DNA of 64,000 nt, taken from the NCBI GenBank assembly GCA_020638635.1, contig JACKIE010000011.1:1-64000 (forward strand), given 5' to 3'. Below the pieces are notes generated by a model. It was not told the origin of the DNA. It saw only the letters and a list, made by a program, of their open reading frames with translations, and searched no databases. Shown piece by piece: positions 52,907 through 62,364 of this stretch; position 1 is the stretch's first letter; each line of letters starts with the position of its first letter. Source of the DNA: Planctomycetota bacterium. Lineage in GTDB: Bacteria; Planctomycetota; UBA8742; UBA2392. The translations under genes were made by a program, and so were the position numbers.

Positions 52907-55777
52907 TCAGGGCTCAGAAAGCACAGCAGCCGCATCAAGTTCCAGGGTATCCATGCCAGTCTGAACGTTAATCGTGAGTGATCGGACTTTTCCATTGCTG
53001 TCCCTTCCGGCGAGCTCGTAGATTCCAGCGCCGTACAGGGTCAAACCATTGCTGTTTGATTTCGACAGACTAATCCAGTCACGCTCCATCATGTTCTGGG
53101 GCGTCAACGCCAGCCAACCGCTGACACCGTCGGTGTTGATCAGGGAAATTGGCGGCATGACTTCAAGCGTTAGTGTGTTGGATGAACCTTGTCGCGGTTC
53201 CAGCATCGCCGCCAGTCTTCTACCACTCGCATCCGCTGTCGCGACAACCCAAACACGCTCCGCGGTGCGCGGCCACATGACTTCAACTTCGCGGCCGAGT
53301 TCAAAAGGCTTGCCGTATCCTCTCATCTTGCCTTCTTCAACCCAAAGGACTTTCAGCAGCCGCATGGAGATCGAAGACTCGCTCGTGTCCACCGTCAAGG
53401 TTGCCGTAGCCCGATCATGCGGCGGTGGCGGTATGACGAGATCGGCCCGCCACATGTCACCAATACGTGTGACGTATCCCGCGTTGTCATAAAGTCCGAG
53501 CTCATCATCGACTCGTACAGCGACATACGGATACTCCTCGTGCATGCGCGCCGTATAGCCGCCGGCTAGGGCCTGTGCGTGCTTGACCATCTTGTAGTGA
53601 ATCCCACTGCCCTTGATGGTTCGAGCATCCATGGGTTGCGGCAATGGTTTATCAAGACAAAGCAAGGCAGGTGTCGGCGAGGACGGAGCAGGCCCGATCC
53701 GACCCATTACGAACACGTAGCCGGGCTCTTCGTCGATGGCATTTAACACATAAGTGAGGGTTTGATCTGCGTTTGTCAGCCGGAATAGCCCGGCTGGGTG
53801 CGCGAAGCCATCCATCGACGGAGAGATTAGTTCGATACGAACAGAACCGCGAGGAAGCCTGTCTACCGCGACTTCTCCGTCTTCATCAGTCACTGCATAG
53901 CGAGTGGTGCCGGCTTGTACCCTGTCAGCCTCAGACAATGAACGTGGTTCTTCCAGTCCGATCTTGAAGCGCGCACCGGCCAACGGCACGAGTTCGCCGC
54001 CGTCCGCCAATCGCAGCGCAGCTTTCAAGCGGATGGAAACGCCTTCCCGGTCCGTTTGTATCGTGACATCCACAGTATCCTGGGAAATGGCTTCAACAAT
54101 ATCGCGATCCGGACCTCTGACAATCATGGCCTTGGTACCAGGGCGAACGGCAACATCGACGGACTCACCCACTCGACAAGCTTGCGGCGCGGGCCAGCCG
54201 GAAATCCAGCCAACGTCCCAAGCCGAAACGAAGTACTGTGTATCATCGTGGCTGCCCGCCAGGTGAACTCGTACCGTACGGGTTGCTTGAAGCATCACGT
54301 CACCCAGAACGCGGGTGCCAGCAGGATAAGTGACCTCCGCTGATGCGGCACCATAAGTCGCGACGAGAGAAAAGTCCCAGCGGGAAATCGTAACCAACTC
54401 AAAAACGCCGTCGGCTTGCGAAACGGCGGTGTGAACTGGCATGACAGAGTTGTCCAGCGTCACGAGTGCACCGGCAACCGGCGCGCCTGTGAAGTCCACA
54501 ACCGTACCTGCGATGGTCGCTGCCGTGTGAACGTCGCATTCGAACTCATCTTCCGCAACTCTCCGAAACGTGGACTCGAACGCTTGACCCACCACCACTC
54601 CCGCTGCATCCAGGAGCCGAAGCTGGAGCGTCCTCGGAAATGGGGCGAAATAGGAAGGAAGTTCAATGGTGTCCGCTGACATGAAACGTCCAACGGCCCG
54701 GAAAGTCCCTCGAGATAGTCCGACTTGAATACTTTGCGCAGGATGAATGGGTGACTCAGTCCAGTTCAGATGCAACTGCACAGTCCCTGAGTCTATGACG
54801 ATCAGGATACGCGTTGTCGTCCCTCCATTTCCAAGCACCGCGGTCCATAGCGCTCCCGGCAAATCGGGGCTGGAGAGTTCGACATCAGAACGGGGTGTGA
54901 GGCCGACAAACTTTGCGCGGCCCGATTCCACCGGTTGACAGTATCTGGAAGCAGCCTGCAACTCAGGGCGCAGCGCCTGGGGCGCCAATTCAAGTGTGGC
55001 CACATTCAAACTGAGGTCGCCCTCAAGGATGACTTCCAACTGGGCGCCGTCCCTCACGAGCACGCGTACCGCGGCGACGCCGGGCGGGACTTCTGCTGTT
55101 CCACACTTACCGGACTCATCCGTCGCAAAGACGGTGCGATTTCGATTCGAGACGGGAAACTGAAACGTTCCATCGGTCGATGTCGCCGTCTCGAACAATC
55201 CGCCGGAGACCGGGCTGCAATCAGAGAAGTGTATATGCGATCGTATCGAGACATGCACCTCCCCCAAGCCGTTTCCAGCCTCATCGACGACCACGCCCGC
55301 GCCGAGCGCATCAGGTTCCAGAAGTACACGCACTACGTCAATGCTCGCCGACGTCGATGAAACATTGCGTGACATATATCCGGAAGCCACGATGCGAACT
55401 CCCGACGACAACACCTGACGCGCCACAGGCGCTTTTCCTTGAGCATCCGTCTGGGACAGCGGCAGTCCCGATGAAAGAATCTGCGCGCCTAAGATCGGCC
55501 GACTCGTCAGCTCATCCACCACCATCACCATCACGTGTTCGATCGGGGGTTTCCGTTGCGACGAAGCAGCTTTGTGCGGCAGGGAACGATCCACCGTGTG
55601 TGAAGTGGCAGGCGTGTTTTCCTTGGGGTCTGATTGCAGGTCTCGTTGACGCCCTCCTTGAGGCTCATGGACCGTGGCGCAACCGTGCACATGAATGCCC
55701 AGCAGTGAAAGCGCCGCGAGCCCCAACAGGAGGCCCAGCACGATCACCGTCGAACGGTTTAGACTGAATCGATCCAT
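52907..55777 (-). CDS. Large anchored protein with carboxypeptidase-regulatory-like beta domains
   Basis: 956 residues. N-terminal membrane anchor (TVIVLGLLLGLAALSLLGIHVHG), then repeats of beta-sandwich modules of the type 'VVDEAGNGLGEVHVSIRS', 'GTVVDFTGAPVAGALVTLDN...TAVSQADGVFELVTISRWDF', characteristic of carboxypeptidase-regulatory-like (CarboxypepD_reg) domains. No catalytic domain is seen. ATG 55777 begins just before the helix. Such proteins are common surface or periplasmic proteins in Planctomycetes. Role unknown; composition is AT-richer than the window average. Confidence 0.75.
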   Translation of the reverse strand: MDRFSLNRSTVIVLGLLLGLAALSLLGIHVHGCATVHEPQGGRQRDLQSDPKENTPATSHTVDRSLPHKAASSQRKPPIEHVMVMVVDELTSRPILGAQILSSGLPLSQTDAQGKAPVARQVLSSGVRIVASGYMSRNVSSTSASIDVVRVLLEPDALGAGVVVDEAGNGLGEVHVSIRSHIHFSDCSPVSGGLFETATSTDGTFQFPVSNRNRTVFATDESGKCGTAEVPPGVAAVRVLVRDGAQLEVILEGDLSLNVATLELAPQALRPELQAASRYCQPVESGRAKFVGLTPRSDVELSSPDLPGALWTAVLGNGGTTTRILIVIDSGTVQLHLNWTESPIHPAQSIQVGLSRGTFRAVGRFMSADTIELPSYFAPFPRTLQLRLLDAAGVVVGQAFESTFRRVAEDEFECDVHTAATIAGTVVDFTGAPVAGALVTLDNSVMPVHTAVSQADGVFELVTISRWDFSLVATYGAASAEVTYPAGTRVLGDVMLQATRTVRVHLAGSHDDTQYFVSAWDVGWISGWPAPQACRVGESVDVAVRPGTKAMIVRGPDRDIVEAISQDTVDVTIQTDREGVSIRLKAALRLADGGELVPLAGARFKIGLEEPRSLSEADRVQAGTTRYAVTDEDGEVAVDRLPRGSVRIELISPSMDGFAHPAGLFRLTNADQTLTYVLNAIDEEPGYVFVMGRIGPAPSSPTPALLCLDKPLPQPMDARTIKGSGIHYKMVKHAQALAGGYTARMHEEYPYVAVRVDDELGLYDNAGYVTRIGDMWRADLVIPPPPHDRATATLTVDTSESSISMRLLKVLWVEEGKMRGYGKPFELGREVEVMWPRTAERVWVVATADASGRRLAAMLEPRQGSSNTLTLEVMPPISLINTDGVSGWLALTPQNMMERDWISLSKSNSNGLTLYGAGIYELAGRDSNGKVRSLTINVQTGMDTLELDAAAVLSEP

Positions 55778-55884
55778 TTCCGGTTCAACCAACTGGGCTC
55801 CGATTATCCTCGCAAAATATCGCAGACCGCTCCATAACCTGTCGCCCAAATTATCGTGGACGCAATACGCTGATCAAGTTGTTA

Positions 55885-56391
55885 TCATTGATTGGGCTGC
55901 TCCAGCTGCCAATCCGACGGATCTGTGTCCTCATCCAATCCGCATGTCGGCGAAGCCGAGTCATACCAATACTCCATTTCCCAATCACTACCAGTGCCAC
56001 ATGTGTCGTGCATGTACGTCCCCTCCCACGACTGCGCCACTGAACGAAACTCGCTGAGTACGGTACACGAAGGATTGCGAAGTGATTCAATGGGGCCGAT
56101 GAAATCGTCGGAAAACGTGTCATCTTCCCAACACTCGGTAGTATAAATCCACTTTTTAGTATATGGACAGCACTCCTCAGGTACCGCCATCGTGTATTCA
56201 AACGCAAATGGGTAATCATTGCCATCATTGTTCACGATCAGAGGCCCAGTGATCGTGCCATCGATGATCTCCACCAAACTGTTTGGTGCGACCGCATTTG
56301 CCGGGCTTAGAGCAGAAACTAAGTCGGCATAGATCAGCAACGTGATGGCGATAGCCATCACACCAGATGCAATTGCACAAATCGTTTTCAT
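55885..56391 (-). CDS. Exported Cys-containing small protein
   Basis: 168 residues. N-terminal signal MKTICAIASGVMAIAITLLI; mature region is acidic and aromatic with several Cys (PEECCPYTKKWIYTTECWEDD, NPSCTV, HDTCGTGSDWE, SPTCGLDED) suited to disulfides. AAGGAG lies just upstream of ATG 56391. Stop codon 12 bp from the next gene's end across 56392-56402. Its partner upstream is a MauE/DoxX-like membrane protein, a plausible disulfide-redox pair (inference). No family recognised. Confidence 0.7.
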   Translation of the reverse strand: MKTICAIASGVMAIAITLLIYADLVSALSPANAVAPNSLVEIIDGTITGPLIVNNDGNDYPFAFEYTMAVPEECCPYTKKWIYTTECWEDDTFSDDFIGPIESLRNPSCTVLSEFRSVAQSWEGTYMHDTCGTGSDWEMEYWYDSASPTCGLDEDTDPSDWQLEQPNQ

Positions 56392-56402
56392 GGTATCACT
56401 CC

Positions 56403-56933
56403 TTAAGGATGCTGGTGAATGTCCGAAACCGAAGTATCCCGGACACTTTGCACTGAAACATTCCACACTTGTGCGAGGATAAGGCATCCGACCATCAGCA
56501 CCCCGTTTCGTACTACGTTCGCCGAAAGCGTCGGGAATTCGAGAACACCTGCGCCAATGCATCCACAACCACGTCCTGCCAACTCGCTTCGGGAGAGCAC
56601 GAGCGCCAGTGTGAACGCCGCGAACACAAGGGCTGCCAATGAAATCACAACAGACTTCCGTTTTCGCACCGTGATCAAAGACACTCCCAGGGCTAACTCA
56701 ACAGCGGCTACGACGCCGACAAATTCTGAATACCCCAGTGGAATGTATCGGTACAAGCGATAGTGGACGACAGCGATCGCAGTTTGCATCGAGTCGGCAT
56801 GAACTGCAGGGCCCCATCCCCCTGCCAGTCCGATCAACTTTGATAGCGAGGCAGCGATGAGGATGCCGGCCAACAGGATTAGCAAAATCGCGGACGTGAA
56901 ACCCGGCAGCGCACACGAGCCACAGCGCGGCAT
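56403..56933 (-). CDS. MauE/DoxX-like redox-associated membrane protein
   Basis: 176 residues with four helices: ILLILLAGILIAASLSKLI, FVGVVAAVELALGVSLI, VVISLAALVFAAFTLALV, VVRNGVLMVGCLILAQVW. The motif GRGCGCIG between helices 3 and 4 is that of MauE, which helps disulfide formation in methylamine dehydrogenase. ATG 56933 is chosen; ATG 57014 in frame would add 27 residues without a ribosome site. Downstream on this strand is the Cys-rich exported protein. Assignment by topology and CxC motif. Confidence 0.7.
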   Translation of the reverse strand: MPRCGSCALPGFTSAILLILLAGILIAASLSKLIGLAGGWGPAVHADSMQTAIAVVHYRLYRYIPLGYSEFVGVVAAVELALGVSLITVRKRKSVVISLAALVFAAFTLALVLSRSELAGRGCGCIGAGVLEFPTLSANVVRNGVLMVGCLILAQVWNVSVQSVRDTSVSDIHQHP

Positions 56934-57114
56934 CAGATACCCGGCCGAGGCCGATCGCCCGTCAAAAGCGCAACCCTTTTTTGTTGCCCTCTGTTGCAAA
57001 AACACCCCCCTCATGGATGCCAGCGACAGACCTCATGCAAAAAAGAGCGAGACAGAGAACGCTATCTATACATGCGCCAAATAAAAAAAAAGCGAAAAAC
57101 GGTACAAATATGAG

Positions 57115-57683
57115 TTCCGCCGGCGCCGCGCGGCATGCCGCAGATCGAGGTGAAGTTCGACATCGACGCCAACGGCATCCTGAAGGTCAGCGCCAAGGAC
57201 AAGGGCACCGGCAAGGAAGCCAGGATCGAGATCAAGTCCGACTCGGGCCTCAGCAAGGACGAAATCGAGCGCATGCGCCGCGAGGCCGAAACGCACGCGG
57301 CCGACGACGAGAAGCGCGTCGAGCTGATTCACGCCAAGAACGAGGGCGACCGCATGGCCTTCAGCGTCGCCAAGATGCTGGAAGAGCACGGCAGCAAGCT
57401 GGATGAAGCCGGCAAGAAGGAAATCGAAGAGAAGAAGAAAGAGCTGGAAGAGGCCATGAAGGGCGAAGACGTGGGCAAGATCAAGGCCGCCACGGAAGCC
57501 CTGACCAAGGCCAGCCACAAGCTGGCGGAAAAGATCTACGCCAGCGCCAGCCCCAAAGAGCAAGAGGACATGCGCAAGGCCGCCGAGGAAGCCCAGGCCC
57601 GCGGAGGCGTAGGCACCGAAACGGCAGGCAGCAGCGACCGCGTAGTAGACGCCGACTACTCGGTGAAGGAAGAAGACAAGTAG
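57115..57683 (+). pseudogene. 5'-truncated dnaK copy (substrate-binding domain fragment)
   Basis: Near-identical to 51522-52087 of dnaK, reading 182 codons from an internal ATG (57135) to TAG. Lacks the ATPase domain and any ribosome site; A-rich unrelated DNA (57060-57114) lies upstream. Best read as a duplicated fragment left by recombination, not a functional gene. It is followed by its own hairpin. Confidence 0.9.
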
Positions 57684-57704
57684 GAAGACGCACCGGCAGC
57701 AGCA

Positions 57705-57741
57705 AAGCCGCGGACGGAGCCTTACCGTTCGCGGCTTGCTT
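57705..57741 (+). terminator. Terminator after the dnaK fragment
   Basis: 13-bp stem aagccgcggacgg / ccgttcgcggctt (one G-U), 7-nt loop, followed by gcttt. Probably the original chromosomal dnaK terminator if the block at 52091-57114 is an insertion. Confidence 0.7.
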
Positions 57742-57879
57742 TAAGGGCATCTGTGTCGGGGATCTTCCTGACCGGCGCTGCGCGCGAACCCAGGATGCAA
57801 ACTCTGGAACGGGTGCGGCGGAGCACGGAACGACCGATGCGCTGGAAGCCCATGCCGCTGTTCACTAGACTCCGCGCCC

Positions 57880-59277
57880 ATGCTGCTCAGCTCCGAGTCA
57901 TCCGCCTTTGACCCCGCGTGGCTGCCCATGGCCGTGCTGGGGGTGATCATGCTGATCACCTACCTCTTCATCGCGTTCGAAAAGCTGCACAAGAGTGTGT
58001 GCGCCATCGTGGGCGCGATCGCGGCCGTGGTGGCGGCCATGGCGTTCGGGCTGTTCAAGACCCATGGCTATCACGAAGTGCACGAGATCATCGGGCACGA
58101 CCTCAACATCCTGGGCGTCATCATCGGTACCAGTATTCTCGTTGATACAGTGGGCGGCAGCGGGCTGTTCCACTTCATCGGCATTCGCGTGGTGAAGATG
58201 ACCGGCGGCGAGCCGCGCAAGCTGTTCCTGTTCGTGTGCATACTGACCTTCCTGTTCGTCAGTCTGCTGACGCTGGCGCCGGGCAGCCTGTTGATGGCCT
58301 CGCTGGTGCTGGTGATCTGCCGTACCCTGGGCTATCACCCGAAGCCCTACCTGATCGCCGTCGCCATCGTCGCCAACAGCGCGGCGCTGACCACCTTCAG
58401 CAGCGGGATCGCTACGCTGATGATCGGCACCGCGGCCGAGATTCCCTACTTCCAGTTCTTCATCGGCAGCACGCCTCTGGCCTTTGCCACGGGGGCGGTG
58501 GCGTTCCTGCTCCTGGTCAAGCTGTACGGCAAGAAGCTGCTGGAAGACGCGTCAAAAGCCGGCGACCCGGTGGCGCTGAAGCAGAAAGTCGCCGGCTTTG
58601 ACGAGTGGGCGATGGTGAAAGACCGCCGCGTTTTCCGGCGCAGCGCCGGCGTGCTGGGCGCCACGGTAGTGGGCTTCGCCACGGCGCAGGCCCTGCACGT
58701 CGGCCTCGACTTCGTCGCCATGGCGGGCGGCATGGCCGCCCTGCTGTTCTGCGCCGGCGACCCGGAGCAGGCGATTAAGAAGGTAAAGTGGCCGGTGATC
58801 CTGTTCTTCGTGGGCCTGTTCGTGATCATCGGCGCGGTCAAGGCCACCGGCCTGCTGGCGGTCACGGCCGACGCGCTGGTCAGCCTGGGCGGCGGCAGCG
58901 GTACGGTGCTGGTGCTGATCATCGGCGGTTTCGTGATGCTGACCAGCGGCTTCGTGGACAACATCCCCGTGGCGGCGACCATGATCCCGGTGCTGGACCC
59001 GATCGCGAAAGCCAACCCGGGCATGGCGGCAGCGCTGTTCTGGGTGCTGATCAGCGCGGCCAACCTGGGCGGCAACAGTACGCCGATCGGCAGTGTCAGC
59101 AGCGTGATCGCACTGCACGCTCTGGAAGCCGACCGCGGCGAGAAGGTGGGCTGGGGCGAGTACATGAAGGCGGGCGGGCTGATCCTGGCTGTGCAGGCCG
59201 TGTTCGTGCTCGGCTACGTCCTGTTGATGATGAACCTGGGCTGGTTCCCGGACCTGCCGAAGTACGTGAAAGGATAG
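57880..59277 (+). CDS. SLC13/ArsB-like (ion transporter superfamily) permease
   Basis: 465-residue polytopic protein, about 11-12 helices. Typical stretches: HDLNILGVIIGTSILVDTVGGSGLFHFI, VANSAALTTFSSGIATLMIG and SAANLGGNSTPIGSVSSV near 395, similar to the conserved loops of ArsB/P-protein/NhaD-type carriers. Could export arsenite or act as an ion/H+ or dicarboxylate carrier; no ars genes are near. Two bases separate its stop from the following stress-protein gene. Confidence 0.85.
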   Translation: MLLSSESSAFDPAWLPMAVLGVIMLITYLFIAFEKLHKSVCAIVGAIAAVVAAMAFGLFKTHGYHEVHEIIGHDLNILGVIIGTSILVDTVGGSGLFHFIGIRVVKMTGGEPRKLFLFVCILTFLFVSLLTLAPGSLLMASLVLVICRTLGYHPKPYLIAVAIVANSAALTTFSSGIATLMIGTAAEIPYFQFFIGSTPLAFATGAVAFLLLVKLYGKKLLEDASKAGDPVALKQKVAGFDEWAMVKDRRVFRRSAGVLGATVVGFATAQALHVGLDFVAMAGGMAALLFCAGDPEQAIKKVKWPVILFFVGLFVIIGAVKATGLLAVTADALVSLGGGSGTVLVLIIGGFVMLTSGFVDNIPVAATMIPVLDPIAKANPGMAAALFWVLISAANLGGNSTPIGSVSSVIALHALEADRGEKVGWGEYMKAGGLILAVQAVFVLGYVLLMMNLGWFPDLPKYVKG

Positions 59278-59279
59278 CC

Positions 59280-60218
59280 ATGTCCAACACGCCCCTGGAC
59301 GACGACCTGCATGAAGCGATGTCGCGTTTCAAGGCCGCCGCGCAGGCCCAGCCCATCGAGCTGCCGAAGATCGAGCCGCCGGCCAAGGTGCTGGTCGCTT
59401 TCGACCAGAGCAACCAGGACGACGCCGTGGCGGTGGCGGCTCGCGAGGTCTGCACTCGATTCGGCGCGACGGCCGTGCTGGCCCTGGCCAGCCCCGGCCT
59501 GGACATCGAGACGCGCCGCAAGCACCTGGAAGCCATGCAGGCGAAACTGGCCGGCGTGAGCTGCGAAATTTCGCCGCCCCAGGACGACGAGGACCCGGCT
59601 GACCGCATACTCGACGCCCAGCAGGCCGCGGGCGCGAAGTTCCTGGTACTGCCGGCGCCCTACCTGGAGAACCTCGACAAACTTGGGCGCGACTCCGTGG
59701 GCAGCACGGCCGAGCGTGTGCTGGCGCGCGCGACCACGCCGATACTGTTCGTGCGCGAGCCGCGCGAGGGCATGGCGGGCTGTTTCGGCAAACCGCTGAC
59801 CAAGCTGCACGTGCGCCAGCCCGAGGCCGCGGACGCCCTGGCCGTAGGCTTCGCCCTGTGCGGCACGGCGGCGCAGTTCCGCGTGCTGTTCGTGGTGGAC
59901 GCGGCGGCAATGACCGAAGCGGCCGCCCTGCTGGGGCACGAGGTGGACCCGGCCAAGCTGACCGACCAGGCTCTGCTGGATGACGCGCAGGCGGCCGCGG
60001 GGTCGCTGGTGGCGGCCGCCCAGCACTGGGCGTCGGACCACAAGGCGGCGCTGAAGGTGGATTTCAAGATCGGCAGCGACCCGGACGTCACGGCGCGCGA
60101 GGCCAATGACGGCGGTCATCTGCTGGTGCTGCCCTGTCCGGCCGACCGCAACAGCAGCGCCTACAGCCGCGCGCTGACGGTACTGCGCCTCAGCAGCGTG
60201 CCGGTATTGATGGTGTAG
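59280..60218 (+). CDS. Universal stress protein (UspA) family, two-domain
   Basis: 312 residues. Two Rossmann-like USP halves: VLVAFDQSNQDDAVAVAAREV ... TAERVLARATTPILFVREP (about 35-160) and FRVLFVVDAAAMTEAAALL ... SSAYSRALTVLRLSSVPVLMV (about 200-312). The ATP-binding GxxG-9x-G(S/T) loop is degenerate (DSVGSTAERVL). Starts 2 bp after the transporter stop, so co-transcribed; USP-transporter pairs often suggest regulation of the permease. Confidence 0.85.
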   Translation: MSNTPLDDDLHEAMSRFKAAAQAQPIELPKIEPPAKVLVAFDQSNQDDAVAVAAREVCTRFGATAVLALASPGLDIETRRKHLEAMQAKLAGVSCEISPPQDDEDPADRILDAQQAAGAKFLVLPAPYLENLDKLGRDSVGSTAERVLARATTPILFVREPREGMAGCFGKPLTKLHVRQPEAADALAVGFALCGTAAQFRVLFVVDAAAMTEAAALLGHEVDPAKLTDQALLDDAQAAAGSLVAAAQHWASDHKAALKVDFKIGSDPDVTAREANDGGHLLVLPCPADRNSSAYSRALTVLRLSSVPVLMV

Positions 60219-60263
60219 GGTCGATGGCAGGGCCGGAAGGCCACGTCGCGCGCCTTGCGATTT

Positions 60264-61772
60264 TCATTCCAGGTCGTCGCGTTTGTAGCGGCGGGTGATC
60301 TTTTCGGTTTCTTCCTTGCTCAGGTTGGGCTCGTCGTCCTGCACTTCTTCTATGGCCACGGCCTGGGTGTTGTGCCGGGCAAGGCGCCAGCGTCGTTTGG
60401 CCCAGCTGATGGGCGTGAGCGCCAGCAGCATCAACGCCAGCACCGGCGCCGCCAGCGCCAGGATTCGTTCCAGCACCCGCAGGCGCGGATGGCCGAGCGC
60501 CTCACCCATCTCTTCGGCGGCAGGCAGCAGCACCGCGAACCAGCGCCCCTCGCCGCGCGCCAGCACGTTCCCCTGCCCGTCCACCGCGACGCCGCCGCCG
60601 GCCCACACGGCGATCTGCCTCGAGGCGCGCACCACGGCCTCACGCCGCTGCTCACGCACCCAGAACCGTTCCTGGGCGGGGTGCGCGGGCTCGAGGGGCG
60701 TCGTGAAGATTTCGGTGGACCATTGCGTGCTCCAGTGGCTGTCGGATGCCAGAGAAGGGAAGACGCGCAGCTGCCAACTGTCTTCCAGCACCAGGGGCTC
60801 GCCGCTCACCTCGCCGGGCGCACCTAGCCAGCGCCTTTGCGCCGCGGGGTGCGGCGCGCCCGCGAACGCGTAGGCTGTGGTGGCATCCGGCCCGGCCAGC
60901 ACCATGACCAGGGTGATGCGGCGGCTGCTTGCCAGGCGGCCCGCCTGCTCCAGCCAGGCTGCGCGTTCCGCGTCGTCTTTCACCCGCAGCTGGCGCCAAA
61001 CGACGATGGCGCTGCGTGTGCGGTTGGCCAGGGCGTCGGCGGTGGCGCCCACCGGGTCGCTCGCGTCGGTCACCACGTAGAAGCTGACCGTGTCGCGCCG
61101 GTTGGAGGGCCGAACAGTAAGCGAGCCCCACCAGTCAATCCCGCCCGCGGCAAGCAGCAGGCCCGCCAGCACGAGACCCTGCCAGCCCGGCCAGCGCGAC
61201 AACGGCCCGCGCGGCCTGTGGAACATCTCGGCCGACAGCCAGCCCAAGCCCAGCATGCAGCCGGCCACGGTGGAGGGTCCGAGCTTGGGCCATGCCAAGC
61301 GCAGCAGCTCCCCTTCGATCAACCCGCCCAGTGGGACCAGCATCGCCGCCTGCGGCGGCAGCAGCGCCCAGAAGCCCGTCGCCAGCACGGCCACCAGCAA
61401 CGGACGCAGCGCCCAAGGGATCTTGCGGCAGATCGGCAGTTCAATGGCGGCAAGGGGGATCGCGGGCAGCAGCCCGCCCGCCAGCCACGCCGGAAGGGGA
61501 GCCGCCCCCTCGACGTCGAGCAGCCAGAAGCTTTGCGTCACGGCCGCCAGCAGCAGGCTGAGCGCCGCCAGCAGCAGCGCGCCGACCGGCCCCGCGCCTC
61601 GGCAGGCAAAACACAGCGGGATCAGCGCCACCCAGGCGAGCGGCCAGGCGCCCACCATGTCGCCGCTGAGGTACAGCAGCAGCGTGGTGCCAAGCGCGGG
61701 CAGCATGCGCAACGGCACGCCGCGCAATCCGCCGAACAGCTCTTCGTGCTCGAGGTTGTTCAGCAGCGCCAA
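60264..61772 (-). CDS. Lnt-like polytopic membrane protein with degenerate nitrilase-type domain
   Basis: 502 residues. N-terminal half resembles apolipoprotein N-acyltransferase: GAWPLAWVALIPLCFACRG, WLAGGLLPAIPLAAIELPI, FWALLPPQAAMLVPLGGLIEG. The extracytoplasmic half occupies the nitrilase-like position but the canonical Glu-Lys-Cys triad is not visible (the E of 'WPE' is replaced in SAIVVWRQLR; no matching Cys). A TTG start at 61772 is assumed; ATG at 61706 is possible. Probably a divergent or inactive Lnt paralogue. C-terminus is charged and cytosolic. Confidence 0.7.
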   Translation of the reverse strand: MALLNNLEHEELFGGLRGVPLRMLPALGTTLLLYLSGDMVGAWPLAWVALIPLCFACRGAGPVGALLLAALSLLLAAVTQSFWLLDVEGAAPLPAWLAGGLLPAIPLAAIELPICRKIPWALRPLLVAVLATGFWALLPPQAAMLVPLGGLIEGELLRLAWPKLGPSTVAGCMLGLGWLSAEMFHRPRGPLSRWPGWQGLVLAGLLLAAGGIDWWGSLTVRPSNRRDTVSFYVVTDASDPVGATADALANRTRSAIVVWRQLRVKDDAERAAWLEQAGRLASSRRITLVMVLAGPDATTAYAFAGAPHPAAQRRWLGAPGEVSGEPLVLEDSWQLRVFPSLASDSHWSTQWSTEIFTTPLEPAHPAQERFWVREQRREAVVRASRQIAVWAGGGVAVDGQGNVLARGEGRWFAVLLPAAEEMGEALGHPRLRVLERILALAAPVLALMLLALTPISWAKRRWRLARHNTQAVAIEEVQDDEPNLSKEETEKITRRYKRDDLE

Positions 61773-61875
61773 CTTGACCCCCGCCGGAGGTGCATGTACA
61801 TCAAACTGTTTCCCGCCCCGATGCTACACTAATCGGGCGCGGTTTCGCCTGTCCGGACAGGCCCGGGAGAGCACG

Positions 61876-62298
61876 GTGCGGAATTCGTTTCAGCTGGCGG
61901 CGCTGCTGGCGCTGCTGTTGGCCCTTGCCGCGTGCAGCGGCAAGGTGCGCCATGACTTCGGCGGCGGCGGCTCCGACGCCGAGGTGCTGATCCTGCGTGA
62001 CTCCCCGGCCGTCGAGCTTTCCATCTGGGAAGGCGCCATCGTGTTCGACCTGCGCGAGTACGACCAGTGGGCACAGGGCCACGTGCAGGGCGCCCGCCAC
62101 AGCAGCCTCGAAGACCTTGACCGCGGGCGCGGACTGCCCCAGGACAGGGAAGCGCCCCTGCTGTTCATGGGCGAAGGCCCCATGGACACCCGCCCGGAGC
62201 AGGCGGCCGACATCGCCCTCAAGCGCGGGCACAGCAACGTGCAGATTTTCCCCGGCGGCTGGCGTATGTGGGTTGACGCCCACAACACGCGCGAATAG
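61876..62298 (+). CDS. Lipoprotein with rhodanese-like domain lacking the catalytic Cys
   Basis: 140 residues. GTG start with GGGAGA upstream, lipobox LALAAC, then rhodanese fold: GAIVFDLREYDQWAQGHVQGARHSSLED. The usual active-site Cys (in 'CxxGxR') is absent: LLFMGEGPMDTRPEQAA. So it is unlikely to transfer sulfur and may bind protein or phosphate. The divergent gene is the Lnt-like protein at 61772. Confidence 0.8.
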   Translation: MRNSFQLAALLALLLALAACSGKVRHDFGGGGSDAEVLILRDSPAVELSIWEGAIVFDLREYDQWAQGHVQGARHSSLEDLDRGRGLPQDREAPLLFMGEGPMDTRPEQAADIALKRGHSNVQIFPGGWRMWVDAHNTRE

Positions 62299-62364
62299 GG
62301 CTGCCATCGGCGGCGGGCTTTCCTATCCTGTATCTCCCTGCAACCGAACCCCTCTCGGTCTGCC

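Noticed and set aside
57135..57683. DnaK C-terminal fragment as a functional gene
   Set aside because: No ribosome site, no ATPase domain, and near-identity to dnaK indicates a recent fragment duplication.
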